A stretch of DNA of 64,000 bases from CALJFL01 sp963669435 (lineage in GTDB: Bacteria; Pseudomonadota; Gammaproteobacteria; Pseudomonadales; Halieaceae): the NCBI GenBank assembly GCA_963669435.1, contig OY770025.1:2294001-2358000 (forward strand). The letters are read 5' to 3'. The notes under the pieces are model-generated. The model worked only from the letters and a program-made list of their open reading frames with translations. It did not search any database and was not told the DNA's origin. This document shows, in pieces, positions 41,857 through 51,097 of the stretch (positions are counted from its first letter, which is position 1; each line of letters starts with the position of its first letter). The translations under genes and the position numbers were made by a program.

Positions 41857-43719
41857 TTAGTTTTTGCGCGTGTTTCGCTGCGCGTCCAGCAGTCGCTTTT
41901 GCTCCAGCGCCTGCAGCAGCTGTTGCTTTTCCAATTCACTGACTTCAGCGTAGTTGCTGCTTTTTAGTTTGTCGACCTGCGCCTCCAATTTGGCCTGATG
42001 AGGCTTGTTGGCCAGTGCCGCAATGGTGTCTGTGAACTGCTGCTCGATCCCCGCGCTGGGGATGAGCCGCTCCTGTCCCGCCAGGCGATTGAGCAGCTCG
42101 CCCTCCGGCGTGCCGTACCAGTGCCCCAACAGCATGGCGGTGTTGGAGTCAGGCCGCTTCTGCAGCAATTCTAGGACCTGGCTTAGCAGCGCCACATCCT
42201 CCCCAGCCAATTCCGCTAAATCCGCGGAATTGGCCAGGCCGGCGATTTCGGGCCGATGTAGCAGCAGGGCGATAGCGGATTGTGCGATATTGCCATAGCC
42301 CTGCTGGTGGGCAGCCAGCACCGCGCGTTTACGCGGTTGCGACTCGTTGGGCTCCACCTCCGCATAGCCCTCATCGTATTGTGGGGGCGGCTCTGGAATA
42401 TCGACCGGGGTGGGGGGCGCCTCCAGTTGCATCAGGCTGTTCAGTTCAAGGCCCGTGCGGGTGGCCAGTTCCTGGAACATCAGCTGGCGATACACGCCCT
42501 CGGGAATCTGCCGGATATGGGGCAGCGCGAGTTTACTGAGCCGGGCCCTGCCATCCATGCTTCCCAGGTCGACACCCGTGGCCAGCGATTCAAACAGGAA
42601 GGTCTCTAGTGGCTGTGCGCTGCTGACCAGGCTGGTGAAATGTTCCGCCCCGTGCGTTCGCACCATGGTGTCCGGGTCTTCGCCCTCAGGCAGGAACAAA
42701 AACCGGGCCTGTCGTCCGTCCTGCATGCAGGGCAGTGCAGACTCCATTGCCCGAAACGCCGCCTTGCGCCCGGCTTCGTCGCCATCAAAACAGAACACCA
42801 CCTCCGGGCATAGCCGATAGATGCGCTCCAGATGGGTTTTGCTGGTAGCGGTGCCCAGGGTCGCGGTGGCGTTGGTGATACCGCTCTGGGCCAGGGCGAT
42901 CACGTCCATATAGCCTTCCACCACCAGAATGCGATCCAGATTCCGGTTGGCCTGTTTTGCCTGGTATAGGCCGTAGAGCTCGCGGCCTTTGTGGAAGACG
43001 TCTGTCTCCGGGGAGTTCAGGTACTTCGGCTTGTCATCGCCCAGCACCCGGCCGCCAAAGGCAATCACCCGGCCACGCTGGTCGCGAATCGGGAACACCA
43101 CGCGATCACGAAAGCGGTCGTAAATGCGTCCTGCCTCGTTTTTGACCACCATACCGGTCTGTTCCAGGCGCTCCTTGGCCTGGTCATCGGTGCCCAGCGC
43201 TGTAAGCAGGTTATCCCAGCCCGGCGGCGCAAATCCCAGGTCAAACTGTTTAGCGATCACGCCGGTAAGCCCGCGTTGTTTCAGATAGTCCACCGCCCTG
43301 TTGGCCTGGGGGTGCTTGCGCAGCTGATGCTGGTAAAAGGCAGAGGCCTGTTCCAGTAGCTCGTAGAGAGGTTTACTGGTCTGCTGTGGTACACCGCGGT
43401 CACGGTCCCCGCGAACCTCCTCTCGCTCCACGGTCATACCCACCGTGCCGGCCAGGTTCTCTACGGCCTGGGGAAAGTCGATATTCTCGTAATCCATGAC
43501 GAAGCCCAGGGCGTTACCGCCCGCGCCACAGCCGAAGCAGTAGTAGAACTGCTTGTCGGGATTAACGCTGAAAGACGGGGTTTTTTCGTCGTGGAAGGGG
43601 CAACAAGCACTGTAGTTCTTACCTGTTTTCTTCAACTTCACCCGGCGATCTACCACCTCCACGATGTCTACCCGGTCGAGCAGGTCATCGAGAAACTTCT
43701 GGGTGATGCGTCCGGGCAT
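41857..43719 (-). CDS. dnaG: DNA primase DnaG
   Basis: The product has 620 residues and makes RNA primers at the replication fork. The N-terminal CHC2 zinc ribbon (CCPFHDEKTPSFSV...YYCFGCGAGG) lies at about 39–66. The catalytic core includes GRVLGDDKPKYLNSPET, and the TOPRIM domain VVEGYMDVIALAQSG and VVFCFDGDEAG. The C-terminal part (about 440–620) is the DnaB helicase-binding domain. The length is normal. It lies between yqeY and rpoD on the same strand. Confidence 0.98.
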   Translation of the reverse strand: MPGRITQKFLDDLLDRVDIVEVVDRRVKLKKTGKNYSACCPFHDEKTPSFSVNPDKQFYYCFGCGAGGNALGFVMDYENIDFPQAVENLAGTVGMTVEREEVRGDRDRGVPQQTSKPLYELLEQASAFYQHQLRKHPQANRAVDYLKQRGLTGVIAKQFDLGFAPPGWDNLLTALGTDDQAKERLEQTGMVVKNEAGRIYDRFRDRVVFPIRDQRGRVIAFGGRVLGDDKPKYLNSPETDVFHKGRELYGLYQAKQANRNLDRILVVEGYMDVIALAQSGITNATATLGTATSKTHLERIYRLCPEVVFCFDGDEAGRKAAFRAMESALPCMQDGRQARFLFLPEGEDPDTMVRTHGAEHFTSLVSSAQPLETFLFESLATGVDLGSMDGRARLSKLALPHIRQIPEGVYRQLMFQELATRTGLELNSLMQLEAPPTPVDIPEPPPQYDEGYAEVEPNESQPRKRAVLAAHQQGYGNIAQSAIALLLHRPEIAGLANSADLAELAGEDVALLSQVLELLQKRPDSNTAMLLGHWYGTPEGELLNRLAGQERLIPSAGIEQQFTDTIAALANKPHQAKLEAQVDKLKSSNYAEVSELEKQQLLQALEQKRLLDAQRNTRKN

Positions 43720-43835
43720 GCCTGGGCGGAATCCTGTCGTCGGTGGTATTCAGGCGCGTATTGTCACACGCGTTCGCGGTATTGTTTAGGGTTGAACTGG
43801 ATATAGTGCGCTGCCAGTTGGGCAACGGCGAAAAA

Positions 43836-44291
43836 TCATCCGGCGAGGCGTGCCTTGACCAGTTGGCTTACAGCGCCCATGTCGGCGCGGCCTTGTAATT
43901 TTGGCTTCAGCTGGCCCATAACCGGACCCATGGCCTGCATGCCGGTGGCGCCGCTGGCTGCAATCGCCTCATCTACAAGACTAATCAGCTCTTCCTCGCT
44001 GAGTTGTGCTGGCAGGAATTCCTGCAAGACGGCAATCTCTGCGAGTTCCTGGGCTTCCAGTTCATCTCTTCCGGCGTCTTTGTATTGTTGCGCAGAGTCG
44101 CGGCGCTGCTTGACCATCTTGTCGAGCACGGCCAGCGCCCGCTGGTCATCAACCTCGATGCGCTCGTCGACTTCTATGCGTTTGAATTCGGCCTGAATCA
44201 GCCGGATGGTGCCCAACCTGTCTTTGTCCCGTGCTTTCATGGCGGCTTTCATGGCCGCCTTGATTTGTTCGGTCAGGGAGGGGTCACTCAT
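43836..44291 (-). CDS. yqeY: GatB/YqeY-domain protein
   Basis: The product has 151 residues, a stand-alone YqeY (GatB C-terminal-like) domain: MKARDKDRLGTIRLIQAEFKR at about 16–36, YKDAGRDELEAQELAEIAVLQEFLPAQLSEEEL, and MGPVMGQLKPKLQGRADMG. The domain in GatB binds tRNA; the free protein's role is unclear. It lies 46 bp after rpsU, the order common outside the enterics. Confidence 0.93.
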   Translation of the reverse strand: MSDPSLTEQIKAAMKAAMKARDKDRLGTIRLIQAEFKRIEVDERIEVDDQRALAVLDKMVKQRRDSAQQYKDAGRDELEAQELAEIAVLQEFLPAQLSEEELISLVDEAIAASGATGMQAMGPVMGQLKPKLQGRADMGAVSQLVKARLAG

Positions 44292-44337
44292 GGGGGAGGG
44301 GGTGCGGGTCTGCCTATTACAGGAGCTAGTACAGGTG

Positions 44338-44553
44338 CTAGTACAGACGGACGCGCTTGCGGTTCTCCCGGGAGAGCTTTTTCAGGTGACGCTTGACGGC
44401 AGCGGCGGAGGCGCGCTTGCGGACCGTGGTCGGCTTCTCATAGTGCTCGCGCTTGCGAACTTCAGCCAGCAGGCCGGCTTTTTCGCAGGAGCGCTTGAAG
44501 CGACGCAGGGCCACGTCAAAAGGCTCGTTTTCCTTGACTTTGATGTGAGGCAT
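44338..44553 (-). CDS. rpsU: 30S ribosomal protein S21
   Basis: The product has 71 residues, the full length of proteobacterial bS21. It is basic, with the family start MPHIKVKENEPFDVALRRFKR and lysine/arginine-rich C-terminus. bS21 sits at the 30S platform and helps initiation. It is the first gene of the macromolecular synthesis operon; a sigma-70-like promoter is visible at 44625–44653. Confidence 0.98.
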   Translation of the reverse strand: MPHIKVKENEPFDVALRRFKRSCEKAGLLAEVRKREHYEKPTTVRKRASAAAVKRHLKKLSRENRKRVRLY

Positions 44554-44624
44554 TCAGTTTCAACCCGTTGTTTACATTATGGTTTGCCACGCCAAACAGG
44601 CGGGCAATACCCGAAAAGGCGCGC

Positions 44625-44653
44625 ATTCTATACTTAACGGGGCGGTTTTGCAA
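44625..44653 (-). promoter_or_regulatory. Sigma-70-like promoter of the rpsU operon
   Basis: On the minus strand: -35 TTGCAA (44648–44653), a 17-bp spacer, and -10 TAGAAT (44625–44630). The leader to the rpsU ATG is about 65 bases and contains a GTTTG-CCACGC-CAAAC hairpin (44582–44597). Confidence 0.5.
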
Positions 44654-44744
44654 AGCCCTGGGAAGTGGTAATTTGCAGCCATCTGGCTGGCTTTCGCGGT
44701 GATTGAGCCGATATCATGCCCCTTCATTTTTCGATGGCACATTT

Positions 44745-45779
44745 ATGTTGATTCTGGGCCTGGAAACCTCCTGTGACGAGACGGGTGTAGCCCTTTACGA
44801 TACAGAACGCGGGTTGCTGGCGGATGGACTATTCAGCCAGGTGGATATCCACGTGGAATACGGCGGTGTGGTGCCAGAATTGGCCTCCCGGGACCATGTG
44901 CGCAAGATTCTGCCGCTTATCGAAAAAACGATAGAAGATTCCGGCCGAGAGGCTTCAGCTATTGATGGCGTGGCCTACACTGCAGGCCCCGGCCTGGTGG
45001 GCGCGCTGATGGTCGGCGCGACCCTGGGCCGTACCCTGGCCTGGGGTTGGGGTGTGCCCTCCCTGGGCGTGCACCATATGGAAGGGCACCTGCTCGCGCC
45101 CATGTTGGCAGACGAAAGACCACAATATCCCTTCGTTGCCCTACTGGTATCCGGCGGGCATACCCAGCTAGTGCGAGTTGATGGCATCGGGCATTACAAA
45201 ATGCTCGGTGAGTCGCTGGACGATGCCGCGGGGGAAGCTTTTGATAAGGCCGCCAAAATGCTGGGCTTACCCTATCCCGGTGGTCCGCATATTGCCCGCC
45301 TGGCCGAAGCCGGTGCCGCGGGACGTTTCGACTTCCCTCGCCCCATGGTGAATCGCCCCGGCCTGGACTTCAGCTTTAGCGGTTTGAAGACTTACACACT
45401 CAATACCGTGGCTGCCTGCCGAGAGGAGGGCGAACTCAGAGAGCAGGACAAATGCGATATTGCGCTGGCCTTCGAAGAGGCCGTGGTGGGCACGTTGGTC
45501 ATCAAGTGTCGAAGGGCGCTACAACAGGAGGGGCTGAAAACCCTGGTGATTGCGGGTGGTGTCAGTGCCAATCGCAACCTGCGCTCCACCCTGGAACACG
45601 CACTTGCCAAAGAGGGTGCGAGGGTATTTTACCCCGCGCCGCGCTACTGCACCGACAATGGTGCAATGATTGCCTACGCCGGCGCCCAACGCCTCGCCGC
45701 AGGCCAGCAGGATGACGACACGGTAGGTGTGCGCCCCCGGTGGCCGATGACCGAACTGCCGCCGGTGGTCGCGGGCTGA
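44745..45779 (+). CDS. tsaD: tRNA N6-threonylcarbamoyladenosine transferase TsaD
   Basis: The product has 344 residues from the ATG at 44745 (MLILGLETSCDETGVALYD); the longer in-frame start at 44703 adds unrelated residues. It is an ASKHA-fold enzyme with the metal-binding HHMEGHLLAPM motif, SGGHTQLV and KTYTLNTV. It transfers threonylcarbamoyl to A37 of ANN-decoding tRNAs together with TsaB/TsaE. It is divergent from rpsU, the usual gammaproteobacterial arrangement. Confidence 0.97.
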   Translation: MLILGLETSCDETGVALYDTERGLLADGLFSQVDIHVEYGGVVPELASRDHVRKILPLIEKTIEDSGREASAIDGVAYTAGPGLVGALMVGATLGRTLAWGWGVPSLGVHHMEGHLLAPMLADERPQYPFVALLVSGGHTQLVRVDGIGHYKMLGESLDDAAGEAFDKAAKMLGLPYPGGPHIARLAEAGAAGRFDFPRPMVNRPGLDFSFSGLKTYTLNTVAACREEGELREQDKCDIALAFEEAVVGTLVIKCRRALQQEGLKTLVIAGGVSANRNLRSTLEHALAKEGARVFYPAPRYCTDNGAMIAYAGAQRLAAGQQDDDTVGVRPRWPMTELPPVVAG

Positions 45780-45784
45780 TTGCC

Positions 45785-46144
45785 ATGACCGATACCGTGT
45801 TCATTCGCGAGCTTAAGGTCGAAACGGTGATCGGCGTCTACGATTGGGAGCGCAGTGTGCGCCAGCTGCTGGTGCTCAACCTGGAGATGGCGAGCGATAA
45901 TCGTCGGGCCGCGGCCACCGATGGGATTGGGCATGCTGTGGACTATGCGGCGGTCTCCGAGCGTCTTATCTCTTTTGTAGAGGCAAGCAAGTTTCAATTG
46001 ATTGAAACATTGGCTGAGCAGGTGGCGGCTATTGTCCTGCAGGAGTTTGCTGTGCCTTGGCTGCGCCTGCGGGTCAGCAAGCCCGGCGCGGTCATACAGG
46101 CTCGCGATGTGGGGGTGTTGATCGAGCGCGGTGAGCGCCCCTGA
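45785..46144 (+). CDS. folB: Dihydroneopterin aldolase FolB
   Basis: The product has 119 residues from the ATG at 45785, five bases after tsaD. The family pattern is VFIRELKVETVIGVYDWERSVRQ, with the catalytic region VDYAAVSERLISFV and LIETLAEQVAAIVL. It cleaves dihydroneopterin to 6-hydroxymethyl-dihydropterin in folate synthesis, the substrate of the FolK enzyme encoded next. The stop overlaps the folK start (TGATG). Confidence 0.95.
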   Translation: MTDTVFIRELKVETVIGVYDWERSVRQLLVLNLEMASDNRRAAATDGIGHAVDYAAVSERLISFVEASKFQLIETLAEQVAAIVLQEFAVPWLRLRVSKPGAVIQARDVGVLIERGERP

Positions 46145-46665
46145 TGGCCCGTATCTACCTGGGTGTTGGCAGTAATATTGAACGTGAGCGCTATATCGTT
46201 GCCGGCCTGGACGCCCTGCAGCGTATGTTCGGGGAGCTCGAGGTTTCACCGGTATATGACAGCGAAGCGGTGGGATTTGAAGGACAGCCCTTTCTGAACC
46301 TGGTCGTGTCTGCCGATACCGACATGCCACTCGCCGAACTGGCCACCAGCTTGCGCCACCTGGAATACGAGCACGGTCGACCGCAGAACGCTCAGCCCAA
46401 CTCCCCGCGCCAACTCGATATCGACATTTTGTTCTACGAGTGCCTGGTGGGTGTCTTCGATGGTGTTGAGCTGCCCCGGGGGGAGATTCTGTATAACGCC
46501 TTTGTATTGCGGCCCCTGGCTGACCTGGCGCCGAATCTGGTGCACCCTGTTGCAGAGAAGACCATCAGGGAACTGTGGCGGGATTACGATCAATCGTCCC
46601 AGTCACTCAGAGGTGTCAACTTTGATTGGCGGGGCCGACAGATTTCCAGTGATAGCGGTGAATAA
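46144..46665 (+). CDS. folK: 2-amino-4-hydroxy-6-hydroxymethyldihydropteridine pyrophosphokinase FolK
   Basis: The product has 173 residues. HPPK markers are YLGVGSNIERERYI at the start, SPVYDSEAVGFEGQPFLNLVV, and the ATP/Mg site RQLDIDILFYE. It forms the diphosphate used by dihydropteroate synthase. It is translationally coupled to folB by a one-base overlap. Confidence 0.95.
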   Translation: MARIYLGVGSNIERERYIVAGLDALQRMFGELEVSPVYDSEAVGFEGQPFLNLVVSADTDMPLAELATSLRHLEYEHGRPQNAQPNSPRQLDIDILFYECLVGVFDGVELPRGEILYNAFVLRPLADLAPNLVHPVAEKTIRELWRDYDQSSQSLRGVNFDWRGRQISSDSGE

Positions 46666-46759
46666 TGGCTGTAGGGCTCGCCAGATTGTATTAGGGTAGG
46701 CGCAGAGAAAATAGTCGGGTTGGACTGGTGATACGGTTAGCCAGTTGCGAGCTTGATGA

Positions 46760-48073
46760 ATGGGGCATATGGTCAAAGCAAACGTAGGCAAATTTGAATC
46801 TCGGGATGCCACCGTTGGTATCATCGGCCTGGGATACGTGGGTTTGCCGCTGGCATTGCGCTTTGTTGCGGTGGGTTACCCGGTGGTGGGTATCGACAAT
46901 GACCCCGCGAAGGTCGAGGCCCTCAATAACGGGCGAAGTTACATTGGCCACATACCCGATGACAAAATCGCCCAGGCCCGATCGAGCCGGTTCTCCGCCA
47001 GCACCGATTTTGCCGTAGCCGCTGAATGTGATGCGCTGATACTCTGCCTGCCCACGCCGCTCAACAAATTCCGGGAACCCGACCTCAGCTTTGTGACCAA
47101 CACCATGGATGCACTGGTGCCGCATTTGAAGGCGGGGCAGGTGGTATCGCTGGAAAGCACCAGCTACCCGGGTACCACCGAGGAGCAGATGTTACCCAGG
47201 ATAGAAAGCGGCGGATTGACCGCTGGCGAAGATGTTTTCCTGGTGTACTCGCCCGAGCGTGAAGATCCGGGAAATCCAGACTTTGAAACCGCCACTATTC
47301 CCAAGCTGATTGGCGGTCACACCCCGGTCTGCCTGGAGGTGGGTATGGCGCTCTACGGCCAGGTGGTGGATAGGCTGGTGCCCATGAGTTCGACCCGTGC
47401 GGCGGAAATGACCAAGTTACTGGAGAATATTCACCGCGCGGTAAACATTGGCCTGGTAAATGAAATGAAGACCGTTGCCGATCGCATGGGCATCGATATT
47501 CACGAGGTGGTGGATGCTGCCGCGACCAAGCCCTTTGGCTATACACCGTACTATCCCGGCCCTGGCCTCGGTGGTCACTGCATCCCCATCGACCCGTTTT
47601 ACCTGACCTGGAAGGCTAAAGAGTACGGCCTGAATACCCGCTTTATAGAGTTGTCAGGCGAGGTCAATCGCGCCATGCCGGAATATGTGGTTAGCAAATT
47701 GATCGAGGGCCTGAATCGGTTCGGCAAGGCGCTGAAGGGCAGCAACGTGTTGGTGCTGGGTCTGGCCTATAAAAAGAACGTTGGCGACCCGCGTGAGTCT
47801 CCCGCCGCGGAGATCCTGGAGTTGCTGTCAGAAAGGGGTGCGTGGGTGGCCTATTCAGACCCCCACATCCCGGTGTTTCCGGACATGCGCAACTATAACT
47901 TCTCGCTCTCCAGTGAGCCCTTGAGCGCTGAGTCTTTGGCAGGCTTTGATGCCGTGGTGCTGGTAACGGACCACGATGACTTCGACTACGAGTTGATCAG
48001 GGAACATGCGCAATTGATCGTGGATAGCAGGGGGCGTTACCGGGAGCCGGCCGAGCATATCGTCAAGGCCTGA
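46760..48073 (+). CDS. UDP-N-acetylglucosamine 6-dehydrogenase (WbpA-type nucleotide-sugar dehydrogenase)
   Basis: The product has 437 residues. The NAD fold is GIIGLGYVGLPLALRF near 20–35. STSYPGTTEE follows, then the catalytic cysteine in GPGLGGHCIPIDPFYLTWKAKEYG and the C-terminal UDP-binding domain (GLAYKKNVGDPRESPA). The GGHCIPxDPxYL form and the length fit the WbpA/WbpO/TuaD-like branch that oxidises UDP-GlcNAc, rather than short UDP-glucose dehydrogenases. The product would be a uronate donor for surface polysaccharide. It stands apart from the other polysaccharide genes, between folK and cca. Confidence 0.88.
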   Translation: MGHMVKANVGKFESRDATVGIIGLGYVGLPLALRFVAVGYPVVGIDNDPAKVEALNNGRSYIGHIPDDKIAQARSSRFSASTDFAVAAECDALILCLPTPLNKFREPDLSFVTNTMDALVPHLKAGQVVSLESTSYPGTTEEQMLPRIESGGLTAGEDVFLVYSPEREDPGNPDFETATIPKLIGGHTPVCLEVGMALYGQVVDRLVPMSSTRAAEMTKLLENIHRAVNIGLVNEMKTVADRMGIDIHEVVDAAATKPFGYTPYYPGPGLGGHCIPIDPFYLTWKAKEYGLNTRFIELSGEVNRAMPEYVVSKLIEGLNRFGKALKGSNVLVLGLAYKKNVGDPRESPAAEILELLSERGAWVAYSDPHIPVFPDMRNYNFSLSSEPLSAESLAGFDAVVLVTDHDDFDYELIREHAQLIVDSRGRYREPAEHIVKA

Positions 48074-48243
48074 GGTTTTGGATCTTAATGACTGTAGATT
48101 GCGAATTTGGGCTGAGAGCTGCCCACTTAACGCTTATGGCCATAACTCAGGGCTTTGGACGCGAAGACCAGTGTTTGGATTAGAGGCTTAGAAGTCGGCG
48201 CTTAAGGATTGGCACACCTGCTCTACTGGCATAACCAGTTGAT

Positions 48244-49476
48244 TTAGTGTCCCTTCGTTCCAGGGCGTTGGGCTTCTAGCAAGCTGGCTCGCTTGGCTTC
48301 TATCGCCTCCCCCAGGGCTTTGCCGCTGATACCTTCCTCGACAAACTGCACCGCAGTGACAGACTGGGCAATTGTTAAGGCTTTTCGCAGGTAGTCCGCC
48401 TGCGGGTATTCCCTGTCCTCCAGTCCCAGTCGGCCCCGGGCATCGGCCTCGCATACCGTCAGAAATGCCTCGAAGCGATCCGGTCTGCGCAGTGCATCGG
48501 TAGCGTGCAGCACCTTCAGGATGGTCTTACCCTTCAGCTCCAGTGCCCGGTGGCAGTGGGTGTGGAACTCGCACACTTTGAGCGCCAGATCCCGATGCTG
48601 GTTGGGGACCTTCAGTCGCTTACATACCGAGGAAATGAGTTTCAGGCCGCGGTGCTCGTGGGCAATGTGCCGGGGCCACTCGGTCTCGGGCGTGGTTCCT
48701 TTGCCAAGGTCATGCACAAGTGCCGCCCAGCGCACGTCGGTTGCGCCGGATCGCGCTGCGGCCTGCTGTAGCGCCATCAATGTATGCACGCCGGTATCAA
48801 TCTCCGGGTGATGTTCGGGGCTCTGGGGCACACCAAACAGCGCCTCTATTTCTGGTAGTAGTGCTGCCAGTGCGTGACACTCTCGCAAAACATTGAAGAA
48901 AACTTCCGGGTTTCGTTCGGCCAGGGCTTTTTCCATTTCCACCCAGATGCGTTCCGCGGGCAGGTGGGCAAGCTCACCCTGCCCAACGATTTCTGACATC
49001 AACTCAATCGTCTCGTCGGCCACGGTGAACCCCAGGTGGTGATAACGCGCGGCGAAACGGGCGGTTCGCAACACTCTCAGGGGATCTTCCGTGAATGCCG
49101 GGGATACATGGCGCAGGATACGCTCACCGATATCGCGTTGGCCTCCATACGGGTCAATGAGTCCACCGTTTTCGTCCCGGGCGATGGCATTGATGGTCAG
49201 GTCGCGCCGTTGCAGGTCCTGCTCCAGGGTTACGTCGGGGTCGTAGTGAACAGTAAAGCCGGTGTATCCGTGGCCCTGCTTACGCTCGGTGCGTGCTAGT
49301 GCATACTCGTCGCGGGTTTCCGGGTGGAGGAAGACCGGGAAATCCTTGCCCACCTGGGTATAGCCTGCATCCAGCAATTCCTGTGGCGTGGCGCCCACAA
49401 CGACCCAGTCCCTCTCTCGAAAGGGATACTCGAGCAACTCGTCGCGAACCGCACCACCAACCAGGTAAACTTCCAT
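48244..49476 (-). CDS. cca: CCA tRNA nucleotidyltransferase (multifunctional, with HD domain)
   Basis: The product has 410 residues from the ATG at 49476 (MEVYLVGGAVRDELLEYPFRERDWVVVG). The class II nucleotidyltransferase head includes RDLTINAIARD and RVLRTARFAARY. The C-terminal HD phosphohydrolase motif VRWAALVHDLGKGTTPE is present, so this is the long proteobacterial form that also has phosphatase/phosphodiesterase activities. It adds or repairs the 3' CCA of tRNAs. The downstream 170 bp to wbpA hold no gene. Confidence 0.97.
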   Translation of the reverse strand: MEVYLVGGAVRDELLEYPFRERDWVVVGATPQELLDAGYTQVGKDFPVFLHPETRDEYALARTERKQGHGYTGFTVHYDPDVTLEQDLQRRDLTINAIARDENGGLIDPYGGQRDIGERILRHVSPAFTEDPLRVLRTARFAARYHHLGFTVADETIELMSEIVGQGELAHLPAERIWVEMEKALAERNPEVFFNVLRECHALAALLPEIEALFGVPQSPEHHPEIDTGVHTLMALQQAAARSGATDVRWAALVHDLGKGTTPETEWPRHIAHEHRGLKLISSVCKRLKVPNQHRDLALKVCEFHTHCHRALELKGKTILKVLHATDALRRPDRFEAFLTVCEADARGRLGLEDREYPQADYLRKALTIAQSVTAVQFVEEGISGKALGEAIEAKRASLLEAQRPGTKGH

Positions 49477-49590
49477 GGCGCCAGTGTACCGCTCGCCAAT
49501 GGGCCCGTCATTGGTATGGTTGCCACCAGTTCTCATATCACACGGTGGGCTTTATACTCCCCAACCTTTGCACGATAGAAAGTTTGCTTT

Positions 49591-50613
49591 ATGTCCGGCA
49601 CGATTCTGGTAACCGGCGGAACCGGCTACGTGGGTTCCCATGCCTGTGTTCTGCTCATTGAAGCAGGTTACGAACTGGTGATCATCGACAACCTGGTAAA
49701 CAGCAGTTCAGTCGTGGTTGACCGGATTGAACAGATCACCGGCATCCGCCCTACGTTTGTGCAGGCAGACCTGCTTGATGAAGCGGCTCTAGATGCCGTG
49801 TTCCAAAGACACGCGGTGGCTGCGGTAATGCATTTCGCCGGGCTCAAGGCGGTGGGAGAATCTGCCTCGCGGCCGCTCGATTACTACCACAACAATGTGG
49901 GTGGCACCCTCTGTCTGCTCAGGGCGATGCAGCGAGCACAAGTTAATACCCTGGTGTTTTCTTCTTCGGCGACCGTCTATGGGGAGCCAGAATCGAATCC
50001 GATTCGCGAGGACTCTCCGAGATTAGCGACTAACCCCTACGGGCAGACGAAGATCGTTATCGAAGATATTCTCGCTGACCTGCATGCGTCGGAAAATGGC
50101 TGGAAGCTGGCGTGTTTGCGCTATTTCAATCCGGTGGGCGCGCATATCAGCGGCTTGATCGGTGAGGCCCCCGGTGGCGTGCCCAACAACCTGATGCCCT
50201 TCGTCAGTCAGGTTGCCGTGGGGCAGCGCGACAAGCTGCGTGTCTTTGGTGACGATTATCCCACTGTCGATGGCACGGGGGTGCGCGACTATATCCATGT
50301 GACTGATCTGGTAGACGGGCATCTTGCCGCCCTGCGATATCTGGAAAAGTCTGGAGATCCGCTACTCAACGTCAACCTCGGTCGCGGGGAAGGGGTGAGC
50401 GTGCTACAGATGGTCGCTGCCTTCGAGCAGACCTGCGGTCAGAAAATCCCCTACGAAATTGTGGAACGCCGACCGGGCGATATAAGCCAGTTCTGGGCGG
50501 ACCCCACCCTGGCTAGTGAAATCCTGGGTTGGCAAGCAACTCAAGGGGTGGAAGAGATGTGTGCAGACACCTGGCGCTGGCAGTCGATGAATCCCCAGGG
50601 TTATGGGGGCTAA
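49591..50613 (+). CDS. galE: UDP-glucose 4-epimerase GalE
   Basis: The product has 340 residues. The extended SDR fold is seen: ILVTGGTGYVGSHACVLL, FSSSATVYGEP with the catalytic serine region, and NPYGQTKIVIEDIL with the Tyr–Lys pair. GVRDYIHVTDLVDGH and the C-terminal substrate region complete GalE. It interconverts UDP-glucose and UDP-galactose (or the GlcNAc forms) for surface glycans. It is divergent from cca. Confidence 0.95.
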   Translation: MSGTILVTGGTGYVGSHACVLLIEAGYELVIIDNLVNSSSVVVDRIEQITGIRPTFVQADLLDEAALDAVFQRHAVAAVMHFAGLKAVGESASRPLDYYHNNVGGTLCLLRAMQRAQVNTLVFSSSATVYGEPESNPIREDSPRLATNPYGQTKIVIEDILADLHASENGWKLACLRYFNPVGAHISGLIGEAPGGVPNNLMPFVSQVAVGQRDKLRVFGDDYPTVDGTGVRDYIHVTDLVDGHLAALRYLEKSGDPLLNVNLGRGEGVSVLQMVAAFEQTCGQKIPYEIVERRPGDISQFWADPTLASEILGWQATQGVEEMCADTWRWQSMNPQGYGG

Positions 50614-50742
50614 GGGGCTTTTAGGGCGTCGGGTTACCCAGCGTCGCCACGTAAGTCTGTATATCTACTAACCAAATGGCCGCATTTGGTGTCGCAATTG
50701 ACACTAGAAAACTGCAACATCAGCACTGCAACTGGAGCTGTT

Positions 50743-51078
50743 ATGTCCGTCTTCGCTTTTGATACACTTAAGTTTGTTCGTCGGCTAACTGATGCTGGCG
50801 TCCCCCAGCAGCAAGCTGAGGTGCAGGCGGAAGTTATGGCAGAAGCGTTTGTATTCAATATGGACAGCCTGGTGACCCGGGATTATCTGGACGCGGTACT
50901 GGATGCCCGGTTTGCAGAGCAGGAGGCGCGAATTGAGGCGCGTTTTGCTGAACAGAATGCGAAATTTGATGCTCGATTCCAAAAAATCGAGAAACAAGTT
51001 TTTTTGCACACCTGGATATTGGCGGCGATTGCTGCCTCTACTGTTATCCCCGCGCTGGCCGGTCTATTTTCCGCTTAG
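50743..51078 (+). CDS. DUF1640/CCDC90-like coiled-coil membrane protein
   Basis: The product has 111 residues from the ATG at 50743 (GGAG five bases upstream); an earlier in-frame start lacks a site. The opening FDTLKFVRRLTDAGVPQQQAEVQAEVMAEA is the DUF1640 signature. An A-x-x-E-A-R-rich coiled coil follows, then one C-terminal transmembrane helix (about 88–108). Such proteins often accompany toxin-like or phage-like modules, but no function is established. Confidence 0.82.
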   Translation: MSVFAFDTLKFVRRLTDAGVPQQQAEVQAEVMAEAFVFNMDSLVTRDYLDAVLDARFAEQEARIEARFAEQNAKFDARFQKIEKQVFLHTWILAAIAASTVIPALAGLFSA

Positions 51079-51097
51079 AGCTGGTTTAGATAATCCG